In this document: positions 1 to 8,235 of the stretch, piece after piece
Numbering within the stretch: the first letter of the stretch is position 1
How the letters are laid out: each line of letters starts with the position of its first letter
NCBI GenBank assembly: GCA_947178145.1
Contig: CAMWXE010000002.1
Location: 1-64,000 of the forward strand
DNA length: 64,000 nt
Reading direction: 5' to 3'
Source of the DNA: an uncultured Lachnospiraceae bacterium
GTDB lineage: Bacteria > Bacillota > Clostridia > Lachnospirales > Lachnospiraceae
The notes under the pieces: generated by a model
What the model was told of the DNA's origin: nothing
The model's database searches: none
What the model saw: the letters and a program-made list of their open reading frames with translations, nothing else
Position numbers and translations under genes: made by a program

Positions 1-92
1 TATGTGTCATTACTCTATTAATCTATATATATATAATAAATCAGTTTTATTATTTTACACATTAAAACAAGAAATAATTTCAAATGTTTATC

Positions 93-116
93 CTGTCTGT
101 CTGTCTGTCTGTCTGT
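93..116. repeat. (CTGT)6 tetranucleotide tandem repeat
   Basis: Six perfect head-to-tail CTGT units (ACAG on the minus strand). The tract begins 2 bases downstream of the -10 hexamer of the minus-strand promoter at 118-147, so it would cover the transcription start and the first part of the 5' leader of the gene beyond the window edge. Short perfect tandem repeats of this kind change copy number by slipped-strand mispairing. A role in phase variation is inferred, not shown. The rest of 1-92 is AT-rich and shows no gene. Confidence 0.9.
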
Positions 117-117
117 A

Positions 118-147
118 ATCATATTTTCCCTCCCCATTCGTTGTCAA
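118..147 (-). promoter_or_regulatory. sigma-70 type promoter reading out of the window
   Basis: On the minus strand a perfect TTGACA (142-147) is separated by 18 bases from TATGAT (118-123). It lies just downstream of the SGNH gene at 164, so it probably drives the next minus-strand gene, which lies beyond base 1. The expected start point falls inside the (CTGT)6 tract. No start codon with a good ribosome binding site is visible between the promoter and base 1. Confidence 0.7.
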
Positions 148-163
148 TACCTTTTATTCATTT

Positions 164-1231
164 TCACTGTCTATTTGCAAATATTTTTTCATAGTCATAA
201 TTCAGATAGTACTGTCTCTCCTGCTCATAGCGCTCCATATAATTCTCTTTGGTCACAAGGCCGTCACCTGCGGCAATCCACTCCAATATCATCGAGTTGA
301 CATGGGCTGCATAATGTTCCTTGTCTCTGTAGTTGTCCAGATTTGTTATTATATCATATTTATCATGAAAATTATATAGTTTTACGTTGGGACATTCCAA
401 AAGCATCTTGGTCGTGATAAGCTCTGCGTCAAAATAATAGTTAATCATACCCTCCTGATTCATGAAATCCCACCAGCATATACTGTAGGGGGTATAAAAA
501 ATATAAAAAGTTGTATCAGGATACTTTGTGACAAGATCCACAAAATTCTGTTGTATATTGTCCGTCACCATCACCGCATCTTCCTCTGAGAGTGGAGGAG
601 CCTCCGGCGCTTTCTCCTCCCAGCGGTCGTAGCTTGCCATCACATACGCATAGCCCGTCTCCTTCTCCCACGCCGAGTACTCGTCAAATGTAGTGCTCGG
701 CTGGCCTGTGAGCGTCATCGCCAAATTGTTCAGCACGCCATGATACCATATATTTTTGTTGAACACATAGCTCACATCATTCCATGGATTGTCGTCATAG
801 AGATAGGTCGGATACCCGTCATAGTCCGTATAGTCCTTGTCGCGCAGAATCGCATTGGCATCCATCGTCCAGATAATAGCCTTCAAATTCCCGTTCCGTT
901 TCAGCGCTCTTCCAAGATTCTCTGAAAGCTCTTTGTATCCCGCTCCGGAAAAAGTCTCCTTCACTGACGTTGCTCCAAACAAGACATCCGCCTCGCTCGT
1001 CTTGAAATTCTGCGCCATTGATGTCCCTGTAATAATCATGTCATAATCAAAATGCCTGGAAATCCCATCATTCATATAGCGCTCATCATACAGCCGATAA
1101 GAGACAAAAGGAAACGGTTTATGAAAATGAAAATATGGGTCAAATATCCAAAAAACAAGTGTCAGCAGCAGTAACGCCCCCAGCAGCGCAGCCATACATG
1201 CCGCGAACCATTTTTTCGCATTTGATATCAT
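164..1231 (-). CDS. AlgJ/DltD-like SGNH-hydrolase-type protein, partner of MBOAT
   Basis: 355 residues with one N-terminal membrane segment (about 9-30) and the remainder predicted outside the membrane. A G-T-S block at 69-71 gives a candidate nucleophile Ser71, and an Asp303-x-x-His306 pair near the C-terminus matches the D-x-x-H that completes the SGNH catalytic site. In alginate (AlgJ/AlgX) and teichoic acid (DltD) systems such proteins pass acyl groups supplied by an MBOAT protein to an exported polymer. The MBOAT gene ends 52 bases upstream in the same direction, so the two very likely form one O-acylation module. A close paralogue lies at 25212-26288. The acyl group and acceptor sugar cannot be read from the sequence. 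Confidence 0.75.
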   Translation of the reverse strand: MISNAKKWFAACMAALLGALLLLTLVFWIFDPYFHFHKPFPFVSYRLYDERYMNDGISRHFDYDMIITGTSMAQNFKTSEADVLFGATSVKETFSGAGYKELSENLGRALKRNGNLKAIIWTMDANAILRDKDYTDYDGYPTYLYDDNPWNDVSYVFNKNIWYHGVLNNLAMTLTGQPSTTFDEYSAWEKETGYAYVMASYDRWEEKAPEAPPLSEEDAVMVTDNIQQNFVDLVTKYPDTTFYIFYTPYSICWWDFMNQEGMINYYFDAELITTKMLLECPNVKLYNFHDKYDIITNLDNYRDKEHYAAHVNSMILEWIAAGDGLVTKENYMERYEQERQYYLNYDYEKIFANRQ

Positions 1232-1283
1232 ATCGATAATCCTCTCCTATCCGCTATCAGATATATAAATCAGATCTCACAAA

Positions 1284-2747
1284 TCAGAAATTAAAATACA
1301 AAAATTCACTCACTTCAGAGAGTGACAGGATACTCCAGAGCAGCAGTCCCACAGTCACTGCAATACGCTTAGCGCCATATCTGCCATCATTCACCTTCTC
1401 CTGCGTGTTGCGCAGCACAAGACACACAGCAATCAACAGCAGCACAAACACTGTCAGCATCAACCATGGACAGGACTGTATCAGAGAGCTCAGCCCCAGT
1501 CTTCTAAGCATCCGCACCTCACAGAGCTGATGGAAGACCTCCTGCATCTCTTCATATAATTTTCCGTCGCCAGGCACGCCCAGATTTGCAATCATCTGCA
1601 GTCCCTGCTCCACGGAAGCTGCCCGAAACATGCTCCATGCAATTGTGCAGAAGCAAAAGGTGGCGGCCACCCGCAGCATACGCGGAATTTTTCGCAGGAC
1701 GCAATCCAATAACCGGTCAAAAAGATTTCCCATACCATTTACAACACCCCACAGAATAAACGTCCAGTTTGCCCCGTGCCAGAATCCACTCACCAGAAAC
1801 ACTATCATGATATTGACATAAGTCCGCATTTTCCCTTTTCTGCTGCCACCCAATGGAATATAGACATACTTCGTAAAGAAACGAGTCAGTGTCATATGCC
1901 ATCTGTCCCAGAACTCCCGGACAGAAGCCGCCTTATAAGGGGAATTAAAATTAACAGGCAGCTCCACATTGAACAGAAATCCGATACCATATGCCATATC
2001 ACAGTATCCGCTGAAATCAAAATAAATCTGCATGGAATAGCATACCATAACCAGTATCGTGCTGACACTGTTGAGCGCACTCACATGTTCATATCCAACC
2101 GTCACCACTTTTGACAGGGTATCTGCGACCAGAACCTTCTTGGCCATGCCAAGCGCAAACGCATACAGTCCCTTGCACAGGTTTTCATAGCGAATGTGAT
2201 GGTTCTCCTCTGTGCGAAGCTGTGGTATTAACTCATCATGGTACACAATAGGCCCCGCAATCAGCTGCGGAAAAAAGGACACATACGCAGCATACTCCAA
2301 CAAGGTATACCGCTCGCAGTCCCCCCGGTAAGAATCAATCACATAGGATAACTGCTGAAAGGTGTAAAAACTGATTCCCAACGGAAGCGCCAGTCTCAAA
2401 AAATGATAGTCTGTCTTCAAGACTGCGTTGACGTTCTCAATAAAAAAGTCATAATATTTAAAATAGAACAAAATCCCCAGATTGTAAAGCAATCCCAGCA
2501 TCAATAACAGTCTTCTCCGCGCCGTTTTCTGTGTCTTATCCATACCCTTGACTAACAGGTAATTGACTAGAATGCTCACAACCAGAATTACAAGATATCG
2601 AATACTATTGTACCCATAAAACACCATGGACATCGCAATCAGATAGCCAAGCGCTGCTTTTTCCAGCTTCCGGTGATGCAGCCAGTAGTATCCAGTCACC
2701 ACAAGCGGCAAAAACAAAAAAACAAAAAGATAGGAATTAAAAAGCAT
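1284..2747 (-). CDS. MBOAT family O-acyltransferase (AlgI-like)
   Basis: 487 residues, with roughly 11 hydrophobic segments. The MBOAT signature is clear: F-W-D-R-W-H with His284, followed by L-G-G-S-R-K-G, and S-G-F-W-H-G with His324, the invariant histidine expected to be catalytic. Known relatives (AlgI, DltB, PatA) move an acyl group from a cytoplasmic donor across the membrane to a partner protein. The ATG at 2747 follows GGGGAG at suitable spacing and opens with the M-L-F-N-S-Y start typical of this family. It is followed by the SGNH partner gene. A paralogue in the same two-gene order lies at 26301-27764. Confidence 0.92.
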   Translation of the reverse strand: MLFNSYLFVFLFLPLVVTGYYWLHHRKLEKAALGYLIAMSMVFYGYNSIRYLVILVVSILVNYLLVKGMDKTQKTARRRLLLMLGLLYNLGILFYFKYYDFFIENVNAVLKTDYHFLRLALPLGISFYTFQQLSYVIDSYRGDCERYTLLEYAAYVSFFPQLIAGPIVYHDELIPQLRTEENHHIRYENLCKGLYAFALGMAKKVLVADTLSKVVTVGYEHVSALNSVSTILVMVCYSMQIYFDFSGYCDMAYGIGFLFNVELPVNFNSPYKAASVREFWDRWHMTLTRFFTKYVYIPLGGSRKGKMRTYVNIMIVFLVSGFWHGANWTFILWGVVNGMGNLFDRLLDCVLRKIPRMLRVAATFCFCTIAWSMFRAASVEQGLQMIANLGVPGDGKLYEEMQEVFHQLCEVRMLRRLGLSSLIQSCPWLMLTVFVLLLIAVCLVLRNTQEKVNDGRYGAKRIAVTVGLLLWSILSLSEVSEFLYFNF

Positions 2748-2811
2748 ATCTGCTCCCCAATTTTCGTATTGAACTCATAAAACACCTCTTCAAACCATTC
2801 CCGGCAGTTAC

Positions 2812-3831
2812 TCAATGCCGCAGCGGAACCACAATTCGGTCATACAGCCACACCACCATCACATAAGCAGTCGGCGATAAAAAAAAGAGTTTCCTGCGCA
2901 TCCTGTCTCCCCTTGACACAATCCCGCTTCCATAAATCCGGTCCATTTCTGCCTTGTCCTTTCTTAACTCAGTGACAAGCCCTGACGCCATTTCTTTATT
3001 TTTCCTGTTTCTTGCATCGATATAATAAAATAACAGCCGTCTTTGAAAATGATATCCCGCCAAATCTGCCATCTGCGGCGAAACCATTGCCCTGATACAG
3101 GAAATATGCTCCCGCCAAAACGGAATTTCATCCCGAAACATCCGCTCGCCCTGCGCCGCATTCATGATGCTGCCCTCCCGGTCAATCACATAGTGATAAA
3201 AGCACTGGTCAAGATAAACTGCCTGCTCCACCGCACAGAAGGCGCGCGTTGTGTACATGATGTCCTCCGAGTTTCTCCCTTTTGGAAAAGTCATCCCCTT
3301 GACCAAATCCCGCCAAAAGAGCTTGCTCCAGACAGAATTGTAGATGACATATCTGTCATGCCCACTGATATATGCTTCCAGAAGTTCCTCCCTGGAAAGC
3401 GGCACGACACTGCCGTCTCCCCCGGATACAGTCCGGTCCTGATACTCACGAAAGTACCGGCACACTGCAATCTGTGCATGATGCTCAGTACATGCCTGAT
3501 GCATACGCGCATACATATCCCGCTCGATCCAGTCATCACTGTCAACATATCCAATATAATCGCCCGTCGCAATCTTCAATCCTGCATTTCTCGCATCCGA
3601 CAGACCACCATTTTGCTTGTGAATCACCTTGACACGGCTGTCTCTTTTGGCATATTCTTCACACTTTGCCGGCGAAGAATCCGTAGAGCCATCATCCACA
3701 AGAATAATCTCGAGATTGTGATAAGTCTGTCGCAGGACTGACTCCATACACCGGTCAAGATATTTTTCCACATTATATACAGGCACGATGAGCGATATCA
3801 AGTCCTGTTCATCCTCGTTTTGTATTCCCAT
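2812..3831 (-). CDS. GT2 family glycosyltransferase
   Basis: 339 residues with a GT-A fold N-terminus: the strand with V-P-V-Y-N (16-20), V-D-D-G-S-T (45-50) and the metal-binding D-S-D-D-W (97-101). The sugar is presumably taken from a nucleotide donor in the cytoplasm. The reading frame stays open to an ATG at 3924 inside the upstream fucosyltransferase gene, but homology begins near ATG 3831, which has GGGAG 11 bases upstream, so the shorter form is preferred. The C-terminal 100 residues carry no recognised motif and may be membrane-associated (a hydrophobic stretch near the end). Donor and acceptor are unknown. Confidence 0.85.
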   Translation of the reverse strand: MGIQNEDEQDLISLIVPVYNVEKYLDRCMESVLRQTYHNLEIILVDDGSTDSSPAKCEEYAKRDSRVKVIHKQNGGLSDARNAGLKIATGDYIGYVDSDDWIERDMYARMHQACTEHHAQIAVCRYFREYQDRTVSGGDGSVVPLSREELLEAYISGHDRYVIYNSVWSKLFWRDLVKGMTFPKGRNSEDIMYTTRAFCAVEQAVYLDQCFYHYVIDREGSIMNAAQGERMFRDEIPFWREHISCIRAMVSPQMADLAGYHFQRRLLFYYIDARNRKNKEMASGLVTELRKDKAEMDRIYGSGIVSRGDRMRRKLFFLSPTAYVMVVWLYDRIVVPLRH

Positions 3832-3880
3832 ATCCAGCTTCACTCCCAAGTCCCATACGTTACAACCAACACATGTCCTG

Positions 3881-4795
3881 TCACGGCGCACTCTGCCCCT
3901 GACAGATTTTCCCTGAAGCGTCAATCAGTATCCACCCTGGCCAGTTCCTATGCGCTGTCTTCGCATCGGAAACCTCATAATTGTCATGGTGCAGCGGACG
4001 TATCATTAGCTTATCTGAATTTTTGTTCAGTCTCGCTCCCCATATGCTAAATGTACTGTTCGCGCAGATATTGTGCTCACAATGGCTCATCAGCTCCATG
4101 TCATGTATGCTTTCCCTGCCAGTATTCCAGTCCACAATACGCATATTGCTTTTGTCGTAATGTTCTCTCGCATATGCAGTATCATCTGAAAAAATATAAA
4201 ATACAGGATTCTCCACCCGCTCTGCGATATAATCGATCGCACTGGAATAATAGGCATCTGTACAAATCCCCATATATCGCTTTCCATCCGCCACTGTGAG
4301 ATAATCCTTGCGCCGGATATGAACGCTCACCGCATTTTCACGCTCCATTGCCTCGATTGTCTCCTGATTGCGCGGATTGGCGCTCGCCGGAAATCGAATC
4401 TTCTCCTGTAACAGCGGAATGATATCAGTGTAATACCGCTCACAGCCCCATAATCCATAGAGATAGACATCATCCATCCCAAAAATTTCAGGCATATAGT
4501 CTGCCGTCTCCCTGACTGTCCTGTCCCGCCTGCCCATGAACTTACGCCTTATCCGGTCTGCCAGCTTCGTGCTGTTATCCAGAAAAAGCTGTCTCTCCTT
4601 TGTTGTACAGACCTCGTACTGCAGTGCATCAAGCCAATCCAGCTCAAACTCACGCCACTCTCTGTCTTCCCCCTGCGCCTCCTTGTAGGCATACAGATCC
4701 AGCTTCACTTCTTTTCCGAGATATTTCAATTTTTCATATAATGCATACTGGTAAAGCTGATTTCCAAGCCCTCCCATGACATGGATCAGGATCAT
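3881..4795 (-). CDS. alpha-1,2-fucosyltransferase (GT11)
   Basis: 304 residues. The N-terminus G-G-L-G-N-Q-L-Y-Q-Y (8-17) and the motif H-I-R-R-K-D-Y at 159-165 (consensus HxRRxDY, GDP-fucose binding) are diagnostic of GT11, and an S-x-S-I-W-G block near residue 270 fits the third family motif. The enzyme would transfer L-fucose from GDP-fucose, usually to galactose. No gmd or fcl gene for GDP-fucose synthesis lies in the window, so the donor must be made elsewhere. The ATG at 4795 follows GAGGG by six bases. Its presence suggests a terminal or branching fucose in the glycan of the left block. Confidence 0.9.
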   Translation of the reverse strand: MILIHVMGGLGNQLYQYALYEKLKYLGKEVKLDLYAYKEAQGEDREWREFELDWLDALQYEVCTTKERQLFLDNSTKLADRIRRKFMGRRDRTVRETADYMPEIFGMDDVYLYGLWGCERYYTDIIPLLQEKIRFPASANPRNQETIEAMERENAVSVHIRRKDYLTVADGKRYMGICTDAYYSSAIDYIAERVENPVFYIFSDDTAYAREHYDKSNMRIVDWNTGRESIHDMELMSHCEHNICANSTFSIWGARLNKNSDKLMIRPLHHDNYEVSDAKTAHRNWPGWILIDASGKICQGQSAP

Positions 4796-4857
4796 AAGAT
4801 ACCCTCATTTCTACTTTGACTTGTCGTGACAAATCAGGTACTTCTCCAGACAACTAT

Positions 4858-6435
4858 TCATTGCTTTGTCAGATGATAGAGCTCCGCCGTCGTGTCAACC
4901 ATCGGTTCCACCTCATAGCCCAGCTCCACAAACGTATCCACAAACGCATTCCACTGACCTGTCACCAGATAAAGCTCGTCTGGAATTTGACTGTCATACA
5001 CCTTGTTCAGATAATCCTTCCATACCTGTGTATCGTTTGTATAATAGGTTTCTACTTCATCGTTATAGACAATATTTTCCCACTGCGACTCGTCATAGTT
5101 AGCATTGTGTGTAAAATAATATGTGAATCCGTACCGCTGATGGAAATCGAGCAGCGTCGGCACCTCATATCCATCAAGCGCATACCACTCGGCAACCACA
5201 GTCCGCAAATCCATCTTATTCCAGTGACAACTGATACGGTAATCACCATACACGCAGTACAGCACGCCGGCAGACACAAGGCCGATCTGCACGATTTTTG
5301 CCCCGCCTCCGGCGACAAAGCGGATACTGCTCTGCCGCAAAATCAGCACAAACTCATATAACGACACTGCAATCAGCACAAACCACAGCGGAAACAGAAA
5401 CATGTTATAGCGGTTTCCATACCATCCATAGGCATAGATGTTGAGCTTTGTGATAATATAGTAAATCAGATAGACCGCAATATTGCAGTATAAAAATTTT
5501 CTGAGCACATCCCGTCTGCTCTTTACTGCCACGAACACGATTATCAGCGCAATCACGACCATCGCAGCAATTATGAGCCACCAGATCTTCTCCCAGTCTC
5601 TGTCCATATCAATCGTGCTCCACTTGAACACCCACATAAGGCTGTAGAAAAAATCATATAGGATATTTCCCTTCTCAATGATAATCTCCTGTTCTGAATA
5701 AAGCGTCGATACCTGATTGGCCGACTGCGGTATCAGAAAAAAATACACGAGACAGAAACCGCCAATCCCTCCCGCTGCAATATCCGACACAAGACTGAAC
5801 AGAAAGCAGCCCCAGTCCCCTCTCCGCGCTGCCATCACAAGAACACTGATTCCAAAAGGCACTGCGACAAACACCGCCCCGTAATGTGTAAACACAGACA
5901 AGACACAGAGCAGCGTAAACCAAAGAATTCGTTTTCGATTCATCTGTTCGCATAACAGAAACCACACATAGACAAGCCAGAATAGAAACGCGAGCAGCAG
6001 CGCGTACTCGGATGCTTCCTTCACATAATACATCAATGTATAAATACTGGAATAGATCACAACACAAAAAGCCGCCATATAGCGGTCGCAAAGCTTTCTT
6101 ATGACAAAGTAAAGTCCTATCGCTGCGATAAAACCAAACACAGCACTCGAAAAACGATACCACCACTCACCCTCGCCAAACCGAAGCCACAGACTCATCA
6201 CCCAATTGTACAATGGTGGCTGCTGCTGAATATTTGCCATCCGCTCATACATAGTGGCATATTTCGTCACGCCCCGGATTGCCCCTTTCACAGGTATGGA
6301 ACAATAAAATTCCATCGACTCATCCTGCCAAATGGGCGCTTCCGTCAGCTTGTACAGCGCCATAACCCAGTAGTAAATCAATGCAATACCGGCTGTTATC
6401 CATTCCGGCAGGCGTATTTGCTGAAATTTCTTCAT
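4858..6435 (-). CDS. GT-C fold membrane glycosyltransferase (GT39/ArnT-like)
   Basis: 525 residues with about 11 membrane segments and a soluble C-terminal part (from about residue 400). In the first extracytoplasmic loop W-Q-D-E-S (Asp38-Glu39) matches the D-E/D-D catalytic motif of PMT/ArnT-type GT-C enzymes. These use a polyprenyl-phosphate sugar and act on the outer face of the membrane. The start at 6435 is supported by GAGGAG six bases upstream. The fucosyltransferase gene follows after 62 bases. Family is fairly sure from topology and the acidic pair; sugar specificity is not known. Confidence 0.75.
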   Translation of the reverse strand: MKKFQQIRLPEWITAGIALIYYWVMALYKLTEAPIWQDESMEFYCSIPVKGAIRGVTKYATMYERMANIQQQPPLYNWVMSLWLRFGEGEWWYRFSSAVFGFIAAIGLYFVIRKLCDRYMAAFCVVIYSSIYTLMYYVKEASEYALLLAFLFWLVYVWFLLCEQMNRKRILWFTLLCVLSVFTHYGAVFVAVPFGISVLVMAARRGDWGCFLFSLVSDIAAGGIGGFCLVYFFLIPQSANQVSTLYSEQEIIIEKGNILYDFFYSLMWVFKWSTIDMDRDWEKIWWLIIAAMVVIALIIVFVAVKSRRDVLRKFLYCNIAVYLIYYIITKLNIYAYGWYGNRYNMFLFPLWFVLIAVSLYEFVLILRQSSIRFVAGGGAKIVQIGLVSAGVLYCVYGDYRISCHWNKMDLRTVVAEWYALDGYEVPTLLDFHQRYGFTYYFTHNANYDESQWENIVYNDEVETYYTNDTQVWKDYLNKVYDSQIPDELYLVTGQWNAFVDTFVELGYEVEPMVDTTAELYHLTKQ

Positions 6436-6512
6436 TTCGTACTCCTCATTCTCTTGTCAGTCTCGTCCTTATATAAAATATTATGGATTTCTTCAGACTT
6501 TCTTATTCCGAA

Positions 6513-8222
6513 TCACTCTCCCCCGCCTGAATAAAAACCTGCTTCGATCGATTCCCCCCTAAATTCAATCGGTATCTGTCTTGGAAGGGCTGGAAAAAAA
6601 TCATACCCGGTCCGGTCATCATTCACTGGATAATAAAATGGAATCCCGTTTACAACATAGCTTTCCAGAGCATAGCTTCCATAATCCTGCTGCCATACAT
6701 ATGCTGGCTTCGCGGCCTCGCCGCAGCTGTATCGCACAAGTGATACCAGCTTGACTGCCGAGAACGCCCACAAGGCAATTATTCCCAAAACAGTCATCCT
6801 TCTTATCATATCCCTTTTTTGCCATTTGTCAAAGTATTTTATCAAAATATCACATAAAATACCTGCTGTTATCACAGCCACAAGCAGAACATATGCATAT
6901 CCATAGCGCAAAAGCGGCGCCGAAAGCTGCCAGAATCCATACGACACAAGCACAGCGGCAAGCACAAAAAGATGGTCTCTTTGCAGTTTCTCTGTACCGC
7001 GCACATTCAGAATCATCCTTATCAGCAAAACGGCAAAGACAAACAGGCATACAATATCTGCCAGGACAAGAATCTTCCCAATTCCGGGAAGCGATCCCTG
7101 AAACCATCCCATAAACCACTCTGACACAGGCAAATCCACCAGTGCCGCATTGTTGAGTCCCCTGCCCCACGTCCTGATTTCTGCGGCATCCAGTGCTGCC
7201 GCTGCAGCATCCATTTTCCAGTCCACATCAAAAAGGTCCAATGCCGGGAACGGATATAACAGATATCCCGACAGCATCACCGTCCTCGCAAGCCACGGCA
7301 CAATCGTCACAATGCCCATCGCAAGACAGATACCGATATCACACCATTTTTTCTCCCTGACAAACATACAAAGCGGCTTTGCCGCCAAGATTAAGATCAG
7401 CCCGGCTGTCAGCTTCAAGGTCACTGCATACACACCTGCCACGCACAGCAGTGCGTACGGCACAGGACTGTCCTCCTCTCTCTCCAGCAGCTCCAGCCAC
7501 CTTATGACAATCAAAAACACCACGCACATGACAGCATAGTCTGATGCCGGTGCCACAATGTCGCTGTAAATGACAGTGAGATAATAGAACGCACCAATCC
7601 TTGCAAAGCTCGTCACCAGTGATTTTCCTGTGCATTTCTGCGCACAAAACAGTGGAAGCACCTGCATCCAGAGCAGGAGCGCCACGAATCCGTTCACTGC
7701 ATGAAGGGAGTGTCCTGTCAAAAACTTCATGCTGTAAAGTGCTGACAGCGCAAAAAAGGAACTATTGTAGGCAAACCGCACGTGAATATTGCCCAGCCCT
7801 TTCACAATTCCATACTCCTCAATCCACCGGATACTCTGTGCGTGATAAAGGTCGGAATCATAGTGCATATACCCTCTTGAGGTGCAGTAACACCACATTA
7901 TAATACTCAGTAGCATGACCCACTTCCACACCGCACTTCTGCTCTTCCACGCTTCTGACAAAAGCTGCGCGATCTGACTTCTCCACACCACTGCGGCCAC
8001 AAGACATGCGGCGGCAAGCACCAGATTTGCGGCAGCGCCGACTTTGTAAGCCAGGCTGACGATCTGCGCATATGCAGTGACTGCCACAAGTCCCAACGCC
8101 ACAATGCAGCTGATCTCCTTTACGCGGTATCCCAACACCCTGCGAACCAGCACACACAGCCCAAAGCCTGCCAGAAAAAAAGTAAGTGCAATATAGAGCC
8201 AATTGAAAAGTACCGAAATCAT
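6513..8222 (-). CDS. polytopic membrane protein, probable GT-C-like glycosyltransferase
   Basis: 569 residues and about 13 hydrophobic segments, with a short soluble tail. The loop near residues 120-150 has H-Y-D-S-D-L-Y-H-A-Q followed by W-I-E-E-Y-G, a pattern I associate with large membrane proteins of uncertain function in polysaccharide loci; an acidic pair in the first large outer loop is compatible with a GT-C enzyme. A GTG at 8234 also opens the frame, but the ATG at 8222 has a perfect GGAGG five bases upstream, so it is chosen. It lies 13 bases after asnB and is surely co-transcribed with it. Function is inferred from context only. Confidence 0.6.
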   Translation of the reverse strand: MISVLFNWLYIALTFFLAGFGLCVLVRRVLGYRVKEISCIVALGLVAVTAYAQIVSLAYKVGAAANLVLAAACLVAAVVWRSQIAQLLSEAWKSRSAVWKWVMLLSIIMWCYCTSRGYMHYDSDLYHAQSIRWIEEYGIVKGLGNIHVRFAYNSSFFALSALYSMKFLTGHSLHAVNGFVALLLWMQVLPLFCAQKCTGKSLVTSFARIGAFYYLTVIYSDIVAPASDYAVMCVVFLIVIRWLELLEREEDSPVPYALLCVAGVYAVTLKLTAGLILILAAKPLCMFVREKKWCDIGICLAMGIVTIVPWLARTVMLSGYLLYPFPALDLFDVDWKMDAAAAALDAAEIRTWGRGLNNAALVDLPVSEWFMGWFQGSLPGIGKILVLADIVCLFVFAVLLIRMILNVRGTEKLQRDHLFVLAAVLVSYGFWQLSAPLLRYGYAYVLLVAVITAGILCDILIKYFDKWQKRDMIRRMTVLGIIALWAFSAVKLVSLVRYSCGEAAKPAYVWQQDYGSYALESYVVNGIPFYYPVNDDRTGYDFFPALPRQIPIEFRGESIEAGFYSGGGE

Positions 8223-8235
8223 TTTGTCCTCCACA

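Noticed and set aside
1-60. AT-rich stretch with a TATATATATA run, as an attachment site or origin
   Set aside because: No direct repeat, integrase, tRNA end or DnaA-box cluster is seen; AT-rich intergenic DNA is sufficient explanation.
93-116. The CTGT tract as a CRISPR array
   Set aside because: Four-base units without spacers and no cas genes; it is a simple tandem repeat.
4819-4831. Short palindrome TTGTC-GT-GACAA before the fucosyltransferase gene
   Set aside because: Arms are only 5 bases, no promoter lies next to it, and it is inside a probable operon.
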